NCBI RefSeq assembly: GCF_000464535.1
Contig: NW_006916062.1
Span: 124,001 to 188,000, forward strand
Direction: 5' to 3'
DNA: 64,000 nt
From: Endocarpon pusillum Z07020
Lineage: Eukaryota > Ascomycota > Eurotiomycetes > Verrucariales > Verrucariaceae
The translations under genes and the position numbers were made by a program. Every line of letters begins with the position of its first letter. Position 1 is the first letter of the stretch. Under the pieces are notes generated by a model. The model did not search any database. It had not been told where the DNA came from and saw nothing but the letters and a program-made list of their open reading frames with translations. This document shows, in pieces, positions 12,388-23,524 of this stretch.

Positions 12388-13335
12388 TCAATAGAAACTC
12401 TCAACCATAGCTTCCTTATCCTTGCCCTTCACATCGCCCGGCCCATTCCCCTCGCCAAGCCTAAACACACTCTCCACCACGCTCAACTCCGTCGCCGTGG
12501 TATCCATGCCCGTCACCGCCAACCAATCGTTCACCACCATCCCGGCCCCCACGACTGGACTACCGCGATTCACGCTCCCGGCCACAAGCGGCACCTGCAG
12601 TAAACTGCTCAGTTCGTCCTGATCCTGGATCGGCGTCTTCGGGTGCACCAAGCCCCCCTGGTTGGATAATGACATGTAGGAGCCCGTCAGGACGTTGGAG
12701 GCGATGGTTTGGCGGAAGACCTCTACGCCCAACGTGTCGGCGATGATCTCTTCGGTTTCGCGCTCGAGGTCTGGGTGCACGAGGGCGACGTGGTCGTTGG
12801 CGCAGATGACGTTTCCGAGGGCGGAGAGGCGCTCTTCGATTCGCTGGATGGTCACGGTGGAGGGGAGCGTGTTGCGGATGTGGGACATTTCTTGGTCGGT
12901 TGTTGAGGTCGGGAGGAGGAGGCCTTTGCGGTTGCTGTGCGGTTTACCAGATCAGCGATTGGGGGAGGAGAGAGAGGAGATTCGGTTGACGGTATGCTGC
13001 GGCGGAGACGGGGTAGAGGAAGCGACAAGGGGAAGAGTGGCAGCAGTAACTTACCCGGCGGTCAATGTACCAACTATCCTCGTGCCCGCGATTGTGGCAT
13101 GGCATATGGGTATCACATCTTGTAGCTCGGCTTCGAAGACGCTGTAGAAGTTTTCCGATGCTCCAATTGCGACGAGGGCGTAGGAGTTGGTGAGGGTGGA
13201 GAAGACGCCGACTCTGGTGGGTTGATGAACACAGATTAGCAATCCTCTTTCTTCCACGAGGACGGGAGGAGCGGAGGAGAAAGAAGGGACGAATACGCAC
13301 TCATTTGAGTTCTCGAACTGTGCGCGAACTGCCAT
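12388..13335 (-). CDS. TIF6: eukaryotic translation initiation factor 6 (eIF6/Tif6)
   Basis: eIF6 binds pre-60S particles, is needed for 60S biogenesis and blocks premature joining with 40S until it is released in the cytoplasm. Three exons are placed: 13335-13301 (35 nt), 13213-13055 and 12934-12388, giving 246 aa, the expected length. The start MAVRAQFENSNEVGVFSTLT and the segments CHATIAGTRIVGTLTAG, NRKGLLLP and VHPDLERETEEIIADTLGVEVFRQTI are unmistakable. The tiny first exon ends GA|GTGCGT and rejoins at an AG before the V-G-V-F-S codons. The C-terminal VKGKDKEAMVESFY is also family-like. The single-domain pentein fold spans the whole protein. Confidence 0.96.
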
Positions 13336-14311
13336 GGTCGGGGAAAGTCCTGCAAAAGCAGGCGTGCAGATTGAAGTTCTTGTGAGGAGGAGCTTTGAGG
13401 CTGAAAGACGAGGAGGATTTGCGCGCCGGAAGACCAGGAATTGACTCGTCTCTTGCTTCGCGAGCAGATGTCCAGCAGACAAGTGTCTGGGTGATGGGCG
13501 CGGAGATCAACGGATAAGGTGGGAGGAAATCTCTCTGCTTATCTAGGAGATGAGACTGCCGTGGTATGTGGTATGTGGTTGGAAGCTGAAAGGAAAGTCT
13601 ATAAACCGTGACTGGTAAGATTACGCACAAGTGAATCAGTCGTCGTCGAAATAGGGCCGGATTGACTGTTCTTCGTGGTCTTGTTGAGATCCTGGGGGTG
13701 AGGTGCAGAGGATCGACGTCACAAGGAGGAGTCATTTAACTAACTACTGTCACTACTTTAACTAGTACTGTGTCACTGTGGACCCCCTCTGTTTTCAGCT
13801 GCCAGGGGCTTCGGGCCTTCGGGCTGAAGGTTAACTAAGAAACCGAGCATCACTTGGCTGGCCATGAGCTATTTAGCAGATGTTTTATATCGTTTCCAGC
13901 AGGGCACTGAGTCATATGCACGACGTTGTCTTTTTAGAATGGAGCATAGATGGCTCAACAGGGATGCCATCATTATATTCACAGCCGCCGGCGCTTCTCA
14001 TGCACTCATCTTTTGATGCATCCGAGAGTGATCCCGGCCAACATCCATGTACTTGGCTTGCCTCTCAAACATTAGAGTCATGGGAGTAGACACGAATCAT
14101 GTTCTTCCATAGCACACCACTAGCTTTCATATTATTAGGATCTTTTTGCGATCTGACCAGAATAATTCTAGTGAAATACTCCCATAGTTCTGCGTGCAAA
14201 TTCATCAATATCTGTCAAGGAGGAATCAGGCTTGGGCAAGTCGTCAGTTGTTGGAGTTAACATTCGTAGTTCATCCCCAATGTTCAAATACCTTCGCAAG
14301 AATCAGTTATT
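13336..14311. other. intergenic region upstream of TIF6
   Basis: About 980 bp with no recognised gene. Frames extending upstream of TIF6 exon 1 look like shadows. The TIF6 promoter and the 3' flank of the kinase gene must lie here. Confidence 0.5.
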
Positions 14312-17152
14312 TCACGAGGTCCCGTCGTTGTCTTTAGCTGTGTTGCCCCGATCCTTCACCATACCCATCAGACTCTTGAATGATGTTTTAGCCTGCTTTC
14401 CCTTCTCCATGGCCTTGCCAGCAAACATTGAAGAACTAAGAGATCGCGCTGCGCCTCTTTCCGGAGACTCGCTACCCGAAGCGACATATTCTCTCGCTTG
14501 CAGTGATGGGGTTGTGTTTGTGCTTGGACCAGACGAGGTCTTCGGAGCTTCAGTTGGGGCACCTGCTGCTACTCGAGCCTTTTGCCGACGCTCCTGGCGC
14601 CTCTTCTCATACTCTTCCCGGGCAGCTTCACGCAGCGCTCGACTTACATCCGTAACTTTCGCTCTCTTATCCTTCCAACGGGAAGTGGCCCCAAACCTGT
14701 CAGGTCCTCCTCCTTTGGCTTTAAATCGACCAGCCAGCTGACTAACGGCCAACAATCTCGCATCGACTCGTCTCGTCAGATACACAGTTGTCTCTTCCTC
14801 ATCTTTGCCTTCTTCCCTGCTGCGCTGTCGAATCCGTTCAATCTCGTCCCGATATGCTGTTTCATAAATGTCAATGTCGGCTGCACCAGGGCTCTCGCTG
14901 ACCATCAGTACTTGATCCTCCTCCCCATCGACCGCAAAGGTAGCACGTCTATCGGCGTTGTCGCTAGCTCCTGAAAATGTCGAAGGACCAATGTAGAGAT
15001 ATAAATGGTCTTGAAGGGGATCGTGTGCATGACCTCGATGACCAACTTCATCCTGAGATTGTGCCCGGTCTCGAGCTAATGGAGGATGCTCGGGTCTGAA
15101 GGCAAGGTACTGCTCTTCCTCTTCTGCATCTATTGGTGATTGGGAGGGCTGAGGCTCCGAGTCCTGATCCGGACTCTGATCAGGTGATTGCGAAGGAGGA
15201 TAAGGAACAGCCTCTGGGGTGGCGCCATCTCGCGCTTTGAGCGACATGTTATCATGCTGCGCCATTTTGCCTTCCTCTTTTTCTCGGATTGCATTTTGAG
15301 GGTCTCGCGGGATGTTCATCTGTCTGTGGACGCCTTCTACCGCAAGCGCTCCCTCTATAGCCTTGCGGTCGAATGAAGTAACGCTCTGGGATTTATGATG
15401 TAGCTTCGGAGTTCGAGAGCTGCGTTGCATGGACAGTGGTGGTTGGGAGAAGCGAGACTGATCACTTTCGTCGAGTATTGATGACATGATTGCTGGCCGC
15501 TTTTGCGCCACAAGCTTCTTGAATTTATTGACTGCCTTCATCTGTTGAAACTTAGTAAAAGAGCGACCGGCCATGGCACGTCAGTTACATGAGCATACCA
15601 CTGTCATCAGGTTGGCCACATTGCTTGTAATGGCAGTTTCCATCTCCGCGTCTGTAGGAGGTCCCACCAATTCAGAGGTGTTCTCCGCTTCGGAAAGCAA
15701 GGGATCGGCTCCTTGCTTTGTAACCCAGGGATGTTCCTAGAAGCGCTCAGACAATGTGTAGCCATAGCTGTACAGAAGCATAACTTACCCTTAACTGAGG
15801 CATTTTGATCCTCTTTGACGCGTCCTTCTCGAGGATTCTATACATCATGTCCCGAAGATGCTCGTCTTTCTCTGTCTCAAAGCTAAGCTTGTCGCTCTTG
15901 ATCGCTTCGTAGAGCTCGAATATACCAGACTTTTCGAAGGGTATATGCCCGTATTTGAGGCAATACAGTGTGACGCCCATGGACCATATGTCAGCCGACT
16001 TCCCAGATACATCTCCATGTTTGACCACACAGAGTTCGGGAGGTAGGAAGGCCGGCGAGCCAGCTGACTTGGCAGTCAGCATTTCCGAGTCCTTCTCGAA
16101 CATCTCTGATACCCCAAAATCGACAACTTTCAGCACATCTTCCTCGGTGAGCAGGCAATTGTCAGGCTTGATGTCGCGATGGACGATCCCCTGCGCATGT
16201 AGGTACTCAATGCCTAAGATGAGATCTCGAAACCAGCATCTGCAGCTTTCATCATCATACGGGTCTGCTCTCTGATCCAGCCCGACCTTCATGATGATTC
16301 CCTTCTTGCACATCTCCATCACCATGTACAAAGAGTCCTCTCGTGGATCGTCAAGGACTTCAACCAAGGCACATAGGTTGGGATGGTTGAGCTTTTTCAT
16401 GATAGCAATCTCTTCCTTGATGAGATCAATAGCATGACCTCCGCTGGCCGGACTGTTCGTATTGCCCTCCGAATTGCGGTGCAATGGTGAATTGAAATCG
16501 TCACCAGCTGTAGGGCGCTGTTGCCTTGGCTGGCGGCGAGGCTTTCGTAGGATGTGCGACTGCGCCCTTTTGCGGAGACGGGACTTGGAAAATTCTTTAA
16601 CTGCCTTAACAAGGCATTAGCGAGTATCAGCGTTCAATTCAACTTCATCCGTTCGGGGTTATCACACGTATTCAGTTCCGTACTGGTCCACTGCAAGATG
16701 GACCGCGCCGAATGAGCCTCTGCCAATCTCCTGCTTGATAACGTATTGATTGATGCGATGCTGCGCGCTGCCATCGTCTTGGCTGGTAACATATTCCGAT
16801 TTGGCATTCAGGGATTCCTGTCCGGTTTAGCAACGTGAAAGCTCGAGGATGGTGAGAAGTCCGCACTTTGACCTGCCGGGGAGTGGAATGGCCGCGCTGG
16901 TGATGTCGCAAAGGGCTATCGTAGGCGGGAGTCGACCTGCGTATAAAGCATGTTAGATTGTTGGCACCATTTGGAGGGTGCAGGAACATCATACACATGC
17001 TTTACGGGAGAGGGTCGATACGCCGCAGGATGCGAGCCCGCCTGTACGGAAATGCCATGTGAGGGGACAAGACCAGCTTGTACCTCCTTCCCACCACTTT
17101 CCTTCCCATTCGGCTGGAGTGGGATAACGGTAGGAGAGGTCATGAAATCCAT
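14312..17152 (-). CDS. CaMKK-type serine/threonine protein kinase
   Basis: This resembles fungal calcium/calmodulin-dependent protein kinase kinases, which can activate CaM kinases and Snf1/AMPK. Six exons are placed: 17152-16995, 16936-16873, 16817-16668, 16604-15789, 15736-15599 and 15541-14312, giving 851 aa. The kinase domain follows RINQYVIKQEIGRGSFGAVHL (glycine loop IGRGSFG), with lysine in AVKEF (about K127), HRDIKPDN (D268) and DFG (about 286-288). The APE-like motif reads PPELC and the domain closes near LREHPWV. An insert rich in R, P and Q follows the catalytic lysine, a common CaMKK feature. The last 410 codons form a largely disordered tail with charged helical patches (YRDEIERIRQRSREEG and REAAREEYEKRRQERRQ). 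The exact family member was not resolved. Confidence 0.9.
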
Positions 17153-17905
17153 TGATGGTCAATCATTGATGCTAACACAGAACGACGTGAAGTGCGGCTC
17201 CCAGGAAATCGCCAAAAATGATGGAGTAGGTTGACAGGCAGAGCAGCAGCATTATCCAATGGAAGGTTGGGGGCCACCATACTATTAGCACAAGCTCGAT
17301 TCGATAAGGGGCCGCCTCTTGGCGCTGTCAGACCGTTAGACAAAGGTCTCAGAGGAGTTCCATATGAATGTAGACATCACCGTTGGATCTATCTATGCTT
17401 TGTTCGTCGTCCGAGAAGACGCTACAAGTACACGACAAGTAATACGATCGACCGATCGGCCGAGCAATCTGCTGAACTACGGAGCTTCTTTGGGTATCGC
17501 AGAGTTCATCCGTCCGTTCGGATACGTCACTAACAGAGTAGAGTGTACAAGTCCTGACTCGTTTACTATCTTGGTCGTAGCTGGATTCACAACCCGCACA
17601 GTGATCACTGCCAGAAGCACGTTTCACATATCGAATGAGGCGAGCACTTGCCCCGTGCACGCAAGCTTGTCCTACGTTGAGCAGCTAACAAGGCAGCTGT
17701 AGGTCAAGGTAAGACCTTAACGTGGAAGAACGCTGGAAAGTCAGGATCCGCTTCCCTGAGCCATCCTGCCTCGTTTCCAAGCGCCGATATGTAGCCATAT
17801 CTCATTGATAAGTTCTTCTTGCGCCATCTACGACGACTTTGGACCCACGATGTTCCGACTGTGGGGAATCCTCGCTAGCAACTCTGGTCTGAGAGATCTT
17901 ATGTG
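17153..17905. other. intergenic region
   Basis: About 750 bp upstream of the kinase and downstream of the DHCR24-like gene. No gene or RNA is recognised. Confidence 0.5.
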
Positions 17906-19435
17906 TCATCTGCTCGTGATAACGTGGCCCGCATGCTCTCTAGACTTCCACGCAGACGATCGAGCTTGAAGGTATGTGCCGCTGTCAATTGCTTTCTTGA
18001 TACCGTACAATCCACTGATCGGCCAAGTGTTCAAAATCGAGGTCGCCAGTGATGCATTGTCTTCTCCCTGCTCGGCTTCGACGTTGATCTTCACCTTCTC
18101 GTACACACTTGGTAATGAGGTCGCGTCGTACTTCTTGCGCAAGGAGTCGTACCACTCTTTATCGTACATCTTCCAAAACTCATCTTCGTCATAGTACGTA
18201 TGTGCATACAACCATTTCATGCCCCCCAGCTCTCGAAGTTTATGCTCTAGGTCCCGATTGGCCTTTATGAAATCATCATGCCGGGCAGGTCCATAACCCC
18301 AGAGACCGATGTTAAGCATAGGTTTCAGGGTAACTCCGTCTTTTTCTGTCTCGTGCGTGTGAGGATGCATCGTTGGTTGTGGACTTTGCCGTAATGGACA
18401 GAGCCAGAGTGGATAGATCCCAAATGTCTTATCAGTATAATCAACAAACTTCTCGGCAGTTGAATATGGTAATGCCAGATCTTGTACCATGTATCTCTTC
18501 GATTGTCCACTAGCATGTAACGCTGTATACATCATCCGCGTGTGTAAAAAATCGTCCAGCCACCAACGGGTAAAAGCATTGAACGGCATGTTGAAGTACT
18601 CAAATGCAGAAGCCCCCACCCAAAAACCGCCCCGGTCATATCGGAATAGATATTCAGCCAACGGAATGGCTTCTGTTATAGGGCCCATCCTCTTTCTGAC
18701 GTTGTCCCTTGCGTGCAGGTAAAACCAGGAGTCCTGAGCATCGCTGAAACGCTGTACCGAAATTCCATCCTTCGGTTTATCTGTCGAACGGCCTGTTATG
18801 ATGACGCCTTCGCTTTTCGAAAACAGTATCCCGTCAACGTAGCCTAAAGTGGGATCTAAAGTGACCTCTTCAATCTTTTCTATTGCTTCGGACATGCTCG
18901 ATACGGGATGGTAGGTTGTTTCAACGTACTTCTTCGCCTTCGTGAGCCGAAGCTCGACTAATGTGTTCACGCCGAGAGTCCCGACTGCACCAGCTGCGCC
19001 ATGGAACAAATCAGGCTTCTCGTTATCTGAGCAGGTGACCACATCACCGTTGGCTAGTACCATCTCAACATGATTGATGGTGCGATTGAAAAACCCATGC
19101 TTGAAGGAACTGCTTTCGCCAGACGTCCCTGCATAGCCGCCACCTACCGTGATTCCAGGAAACTCCATGACAACGGGTGGGACCAAGCCATACTTCATTG
19201 TCTCTTCTACCAAGCGATCCATAGGTACGTTTGGTTCTACCAATGCGGTCTGGGTGACTGTATCAACCTTGAGAACGTTCGACAGGGCGCTCGTATCCAC
19301 AATGTTCGTGCCTTTGCCAGCTGACTGCCGCGTGCTATTCGTTGAGCCGTGAAAGATACGAAATTTTTCTTTTCTCTCGTAGAATTTTCGCACGTTCGAA
19401 GAAATGCACTCAACAGCTCTTGCATGGCGATCCAT
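17906..19435 (-). CDS. FAD-linked oxidoreductase, DHCR24 (delta24-sterol reductase)-like
   Basis: The protein belongs to the FAD-linked oxidase superfamily and most resembles DHCR24/DIMINUTO-type reductases. The first half holds the FAD-binding PCMH-type fold: FRIFHGSTNSTR, GTNIVDTSALSNVLKVD, PNVPMDRLVEETMKYGLVPPVV, then the glycine-rich PGITVGGGYAGTSGESSS and DLFHGAAGAVGTLGV. The second half holds family-like segments such as YDRGGFWVG and IYPLWLCPLR. With the chosen start at 19435 (MDRHARAVECISSNVRKFYERK) the product is 509 aa in a single exon. The frame stays open 82 codons further, to 19681, and that stretch is rich in R, S, A and M, so a longer form with a targeting peptide is possible. 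The substrate is not determined by sequence; many fungal members are not proven sterol enzymes. Confidence 0.85.
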   Translation of the reverse strand: MDRHARAVECISSNVRKFYERKEKFRIFHGSTNSTRQSAGKGTNIVDTSALSNVLKVDTVTQTALVEPNVPMDRLVEETMKYGLVPPVVMEFPGITVGGGYAGTSGESSSFKHGFFNRTINHVEMVLANGDVVTCSDNEKPDLFHGAAGAVGTLGVNTLVELRLTKAKKYVETTYHPVSSMSEAIEKIEEVTLDPTLGYVDGILFSKSEGVIITGRSTDKPKDGISVQRFSDAQDSWFYLHARDNVRKRMGPITEAIPLAEYLFRYDRGGFWVGASAFEYFNMPFNAFTRWWLDDFLHTRMMYTALHASGQSKRYMVQDLALPYSTAEKFVDYTDKTFGIYPLWLCPLRQSPQPTMHPHTHETEKDGVTLKPMLNIGLWGYGPARHDDFIKANRDLEHKLRELGGMKWLYAHTYYDEDEFWKMYDKEWYDSLRKKYDATSLPSVYEKVKINVEAEQGEDNASLATSILNTWPISGLYGIKKAIDSGTYLQARSSAWKSREHAGHVITSR

Positions 19436-20915
19436 ACATGGTTCCGTAAGTGATGTGTGGGAAAAATGCCGTATGCATCTGATATTTCCTTGCCGGCGAT
19501 AACATCTTGTAGCTGCAGATATTGACGGAGCAGAAGACATTCGCCTTGTGGCAGCCATGGCGATCCTGTGAAGCTTCATGGTTGAGGGATGACAGCAAAT
19601 TGCTACAATCATGCACATGCTGGAAGCATTAGAGAGCACAGGCACCAGCGAACGCATTGTGGAACATGTGAGCAACTTCAAGATATCTAGTCGATACTAG
19701 GGTTCGTACTACTCCGGAGCTGGTGCCTTTAGAGTGTCATGGTGGAAGCGACTGCATGCGATGAGTAATGTTGACCCATGAAAATGTCAATTGCGATTGT
19801 AGCCGCAATTCTGTCCGCAAGACGCCATGCATTCGACGTGCACTAAATATAGCCAAGAAGGGCGCTATCTGCTAGCCACATTTCATCTTGAAACACTCAT
19901 TGCATGGCTACCCCGAACTACTAGTAGGCAAAGAACATTTCCGGCATGGAAATTATTCTAAGCGAGCCTTGTAGGAAGCGTTGGTATGACCAAGAGCTCC
20001 TCTATCTTCTAAGCGATGCGGACGAACAGAGGTGCAGCATCCGAAGGTCAGTAGATGACACGGCACGCGGGAAATCCACAGACCTCACTATGTGAGCTGT
20101 GGGCTATCGAACTGAGTCGCTTATGTCTTCCAACATAGCACAATAGGTTCAAGAAGTCTCGTAGCATGTATCGTCGAGGACTCCAATACTACGGAGTAAG
20201 TACTTTATCCCCCACTGGCAGTGCAGTGCAATGGATTCTTCTTAGCGTTTTGTGCACTCTTGGCAGCCTTGGCAAGCAGAACAGCAAGATCGATGGATAT
20301 CTTAAGCCATATTAGGAAGGTGGAAACATATCAGGAAAAGATTGGTAGATAAAGCAGTATTACAGGTATGGGCTCATGTTTAATATCTTAATCCATGCAG
20401 AGAATATCTCATCCCCTTAGAGACGAGATGAGATATAGATGCCAAGCCCAAGAAATGAAACCACCCACTTCCCAGAGGAGGGGGACACGTTAGCAAGGTG
20501 ATGGTCATGTCTACAAAGCCCAACAAAATCGTTGCTTTTCCTCAACTCGCTGACACCTGTTTCATCTCATAAAGCCCTGGGTGTGCCTTGCAGGCTGCTT
20601 GCAACGCCAATATAATCCTGTTGCTCCTTTCGAATGCATCCCTGACTAGCAAAATACTGTTTCATCTCTCAACTTGCGACTCATCTGCGGCAAAGTGTGG
20701 CAAAATTGCAGCATGGCGGAAAGCATTTGATATCCCACGTGCCTCACAATGCAAGCCGTCTTGATCACATGTACTATTAGCAGCTAAGTCTCTGGGGAGG
20801 CCTTTCTTCTCCGGCAGTGTGCCTATATACTGAACCTTGTCAAAAATCATACCATCCGGCCATTCTAGCTGAGCCTTTTTATACGTTACCAGATAAGCGT
20901 GTGCGCCATGGAACT
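19436..20915. other. intergenic divergent promoter region
   Basis: About 1.5 kb between two divergently transcribed genes. It contains one exact TACGGAGTA motif at 20190-20198. No gene is recognised, although an open extension of the oxidoreductase frame occupies 19436-19681. Confidence 0.5.
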
Positions 20916-22289
20916 ATGGCTAACTTCACGACAAGAGCGGACTCGGATTTGGCATACGGCTGGGTTGTTCAGCCAGACGGCCGCGGAACAATCGATATCC
21001 TCTACAACTGTCTGGTCACAACTTTTTTGTGTAGTTGGTCGGCACTGTTCCTAAATATACCAGCGGAGTATATAGGACCTCTAGCATTCGTTGCCCACAA
21101 GTTACGATTCATGATCTTCGCTATAGCATTCCCAGAAATGCTTACAGGGATGGCCGCAGAACAATGGAGATCAGCCTGTCAATCAGTCGAAGATTTTTCT
21201 CAACTTGCAAAGCGCTGGGAGTCGGCCTCGCGACTCTGTCAACCATTCGGGTCCGATTCGCAAGCAAAAGAGAATCTCAATCGGTTGAAGTGCTCCCCAT
21301 GGACAATGCGGCATGCTTTCTTTGCAGATATGGGTGGCTTCCTGTTAGACTGTCCGGGCTGTCGGCCTTTCCCAATCGATGCCCAGCAACTCTTATACGT
21401 GGTAGAGAATTACTACCTCGAATACCCCAATGTCGAGAAGAGGACAATTGAGGACAGGGACAAGGCTGATGGTTTTGCTCGAGCCATTACTTTGACACAA
21501 ATCGTTTGGTTCCTTGTGCAAAGTCTTGGTCGCACGGTCCAGCATCTTGACCTTTCCACGATTGAGTTGTCGACCTTGGCCTTTATATTCTGTACCTTGA
21601 ATACGTTCTTTTTCTGGAGACACAAGCCTCTCGATGTGGTAACACCAATTGTACTGTCATGCTCCACCCCTATAGAAGAAATATTAATCGGAGCTGGCAA
21701 GGGACCTCAGAAGCCATATTCGCAAACACCATTAGACTTTGTGAAGCCTCCCGTGAGTCGAAGGAGTCTTTGTGCCCCATTCTGGTTTGGTATTAAAACT
21801 GTCCTCGACTGGCGCGAAAGGAGCAATGATTTGCCGATCAAGGCTTTCGAGAATAGCAGGACAATACCTCCTCGCGGGCTTGCAGCGGCAGACCTGGTGT
21901 TTGCAATTATCTTTTCATTTTCATACTTTGGCATACATCTGGCAGGATGGAACTTTGTCTTTCCATCAAGGACTGAACAATTGCTCTGGCGTGTATCGAG
22001 TCTGACACTTCTGGGTCTGTTGGTAATTTACCTGGCCGCTGTCGTCTTTGGGACGGTGATGGGCGGTTGGCTCGCGAGGACGTTTTTCGACAACTATGAG
22101 GAGACGACGATCTTGGGCGTGGGTAGCTTGCTACCAAGATGGACAGCCATCTTGTTTCATGGACCCGTGGTTGCAGCATACGCTCTTGCACGAATGTATA
22201 TCATTGTGGAAGGGTTTGTCAGCCTGCGGAGTTTGTCTTTTACTGCCTTTGCAAGCGTTGACTGGTCGAAATTGGTTGGAGGGACCTGA
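20916..22289 (+). CDS. fungal multi-pass membrane protein of unknown function
   Basis: A single exon of about 457 codons. It opens near YGWVVQPDGRGTIDILYNCLVTTFLCSW, a pattern I associate with a large uncharacterised fungal membrane family in which Y-G-W and G-R-G-T-x-D-I precede the first span. Hydrophobic segments follow at LAFVAHKLRFMIFAIAFP, AITLTQIVWFLVQSLG, LAFIFCTLNTFFFW, DLVFAIIFSFSYFGIHLAG, LTLLGLLVIYLAAVVFG and, at the end, ILFHGPVVAAYALARMYIIVEGFVSLRSL. A cysteine-containing loop (DCPGCRPFPIDAQ) lies between the early and later spans. The frame is open from 20817, but the methionine at 20916 gives the family-like start. No catalytic motif is visible and I assign no function. Confidence 0.8.
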   Translation: MANFTTRADSDLAYGWVVQPDGRGTIDILYNCLVTTFLCSWSALFLNIPAEYIGPLAFVAHKLRFMIFAIAFPEMLTGMAAEQWRSACQSVEDFSQLAKRWESASRLCQPFGSDSQAKENLNRLKCSPWTMRHAFFADMGGFLLDCPGCRPFPIDAQQLLYVVENYYLEYPNVEKRTIEDRDKADGFARAITLTQIVWFLVQSLGRTVQHLDLSTIELSTLAFIFCTLNTFFFWRHKPLDVVTPIVLSCSTPIEEILIGAGKGPQKPYSQTPLDFVKPPVSRRSLCAPFWFGIKTVLDWRERSNDLPIKAFENSRTIPPRGLAAADLVFAIIFSFSYFGIHLAGWNFVFPSRTEQLLWRVSSLTLLGLLVIYLAAVVFGTVMGGWLARTFFDNYEETTILGVGSLLPRWTAILFHGPVVAAYALARMYIIVEGFVSLRSLSFTAFASVDWSKLVGGT

Positions 22290-22855
22290 GTCTTCATCCA
22301 CCCATAGTTACCTTACTCCGATCCCTTTGCAAAGGAAGCGGCAAGATGGCCTGTGAGATCTCTTGCCCTTCCAAAGACCTGGCTCAGATAACAACAGCGA
22401 ATGTCGCCCAGGCCAGCGACTGAGGAAAGCTCTCCGGACACAGCGAAAGCCACTTTAGCTAGCTAACAAGCAAGCCTGGGGTCTTTTAGGCCTTGGTGGC
22501 TGCGTACATGTACTGAATGAATCATGGTGTATTTATTGGCTTCTGCCAGAGTGACGGCCGGTATTCAGTAGTTGTTCTGATCTGCAACCGTGAAGTCAGG
22601 TTTGAAATATTCTGAAAGATATTGAAGAATATCGTGATCGCAGAAGCAGCTGGCAGCCTCGAGAAACAAGTTCAACTGAAAGTGGAGCCAAGGATTTTCG
22701 AGAGCTGATGAAGTAAGCTGAGAAGGCTTAGCTCCGCGTGTTTGCAGCATCTACGTAGTAGCCCTAGCATGGCTAACTCACTACGTAGTAGTGAGAAGTG
22801 AACTTCAGTTCTCATCGTCCTTTCTACAATTGGACCGGCCGGGTCAGTTGTCACG
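22290..22855. promoter_or_regulatory. spacer and BET5 promoter
   Basis: About 570 bp. Two exact copies of TACGTAGTA lie at 22752-22760 and 22782-22790, within 105 bp of the BET5 start. The second is embedded in a near-palindrome CACTACGTAGTAGTG. No gene is recognised. Confidence 0.45.
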
Positions 22856-23524
22856 ATGGTGGTCTATTCATTCTATATATTTGACCGTCACGGTCAGTAT
22901 GTCGCTACAATTGACGCCACTGAGCACTGACTGCTTACAGCGGACTGTATCTACAAGCGGAGATGGTTGCCTACAGCTTCCACACCAAGTAATTCAAGTC
23001 GGCCCGTTTCAGAGGCGACGACGGATGGCAATGTTGCTCGATCCCGAAAGGCCCTGAGTGCTGAGGATGATGCCAAGCTTATATTCGGCACTGTCTTCTC
23101 CTTACGGAATATGGTACGAAAGCTTGGGGGAGAAGATGATACGTAGGTGGATGGCAGAGCTGTTGGTGGCCTAGCTAACGATTTGACTCCAGCTTTCTTT
23201 CATATCGAACCTCGCAGTATAAGTTACACTACTACGAGACACCAACAAATGCCAAATTTGTCATGTTGACTGATACGAAGTCTGGGTCTATGAGAATAGC
23301 TTTGCATCAAATATATGTCAGTATCTATGTCGAGTATGTGGTCAAAAACCCTCTGTCGCCGGTCGAACATCCTGGAGGTATAGGTGTCAACAATGAACTG
23401 TTCGAGATCACATTGGAGCAATTCGTGGTACGTTCCACACATCCACCAATCAATGCGCTGCGGGCGTTCCGTATTTGACTGCTCACACACTAATTAGGAT
23501 CGAGTTCTGAACGCTACATCCTGA
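22856..23524 (+). CDS. BET5: TRAPP complex core subunit Bet5 (TRAPPC1)
   Basis: Bet5 is a small longin-fold subunit of the TRAPP tethering complexes, which act as guanine-nucleotide exchange factors for the Rab Ypt1 in ER-to-Golgi traffic. Four exons are placed: 22856-22892 (37 nt), 22941-23142, 23193-23427 and 23498-23524 (27 nt), giving 166 aa. Exon 1 reads MVVYSFYIFDRH, the canonical start, and joins to ADCIYKRRW. Conserved blocks are AKLIFGTVFSLRNMVRKLGG, SYRTSQYKLHYYETPTNAKF and VEHPGGIGVNNELFE. The tail is DRVLNATS. An extra serine- and threonine-rich insertion of about 25 residues follows KRRW, as often seen in fungal members. The gene is fragmented by three short introns, so no single frame shows it whole. 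Confidence 0.95.

Noticed and set aside
22791..23057. 88-codon plus-strand frame
   Set aside because: It is an out-of-frame reading of BET5 exons 1-2.
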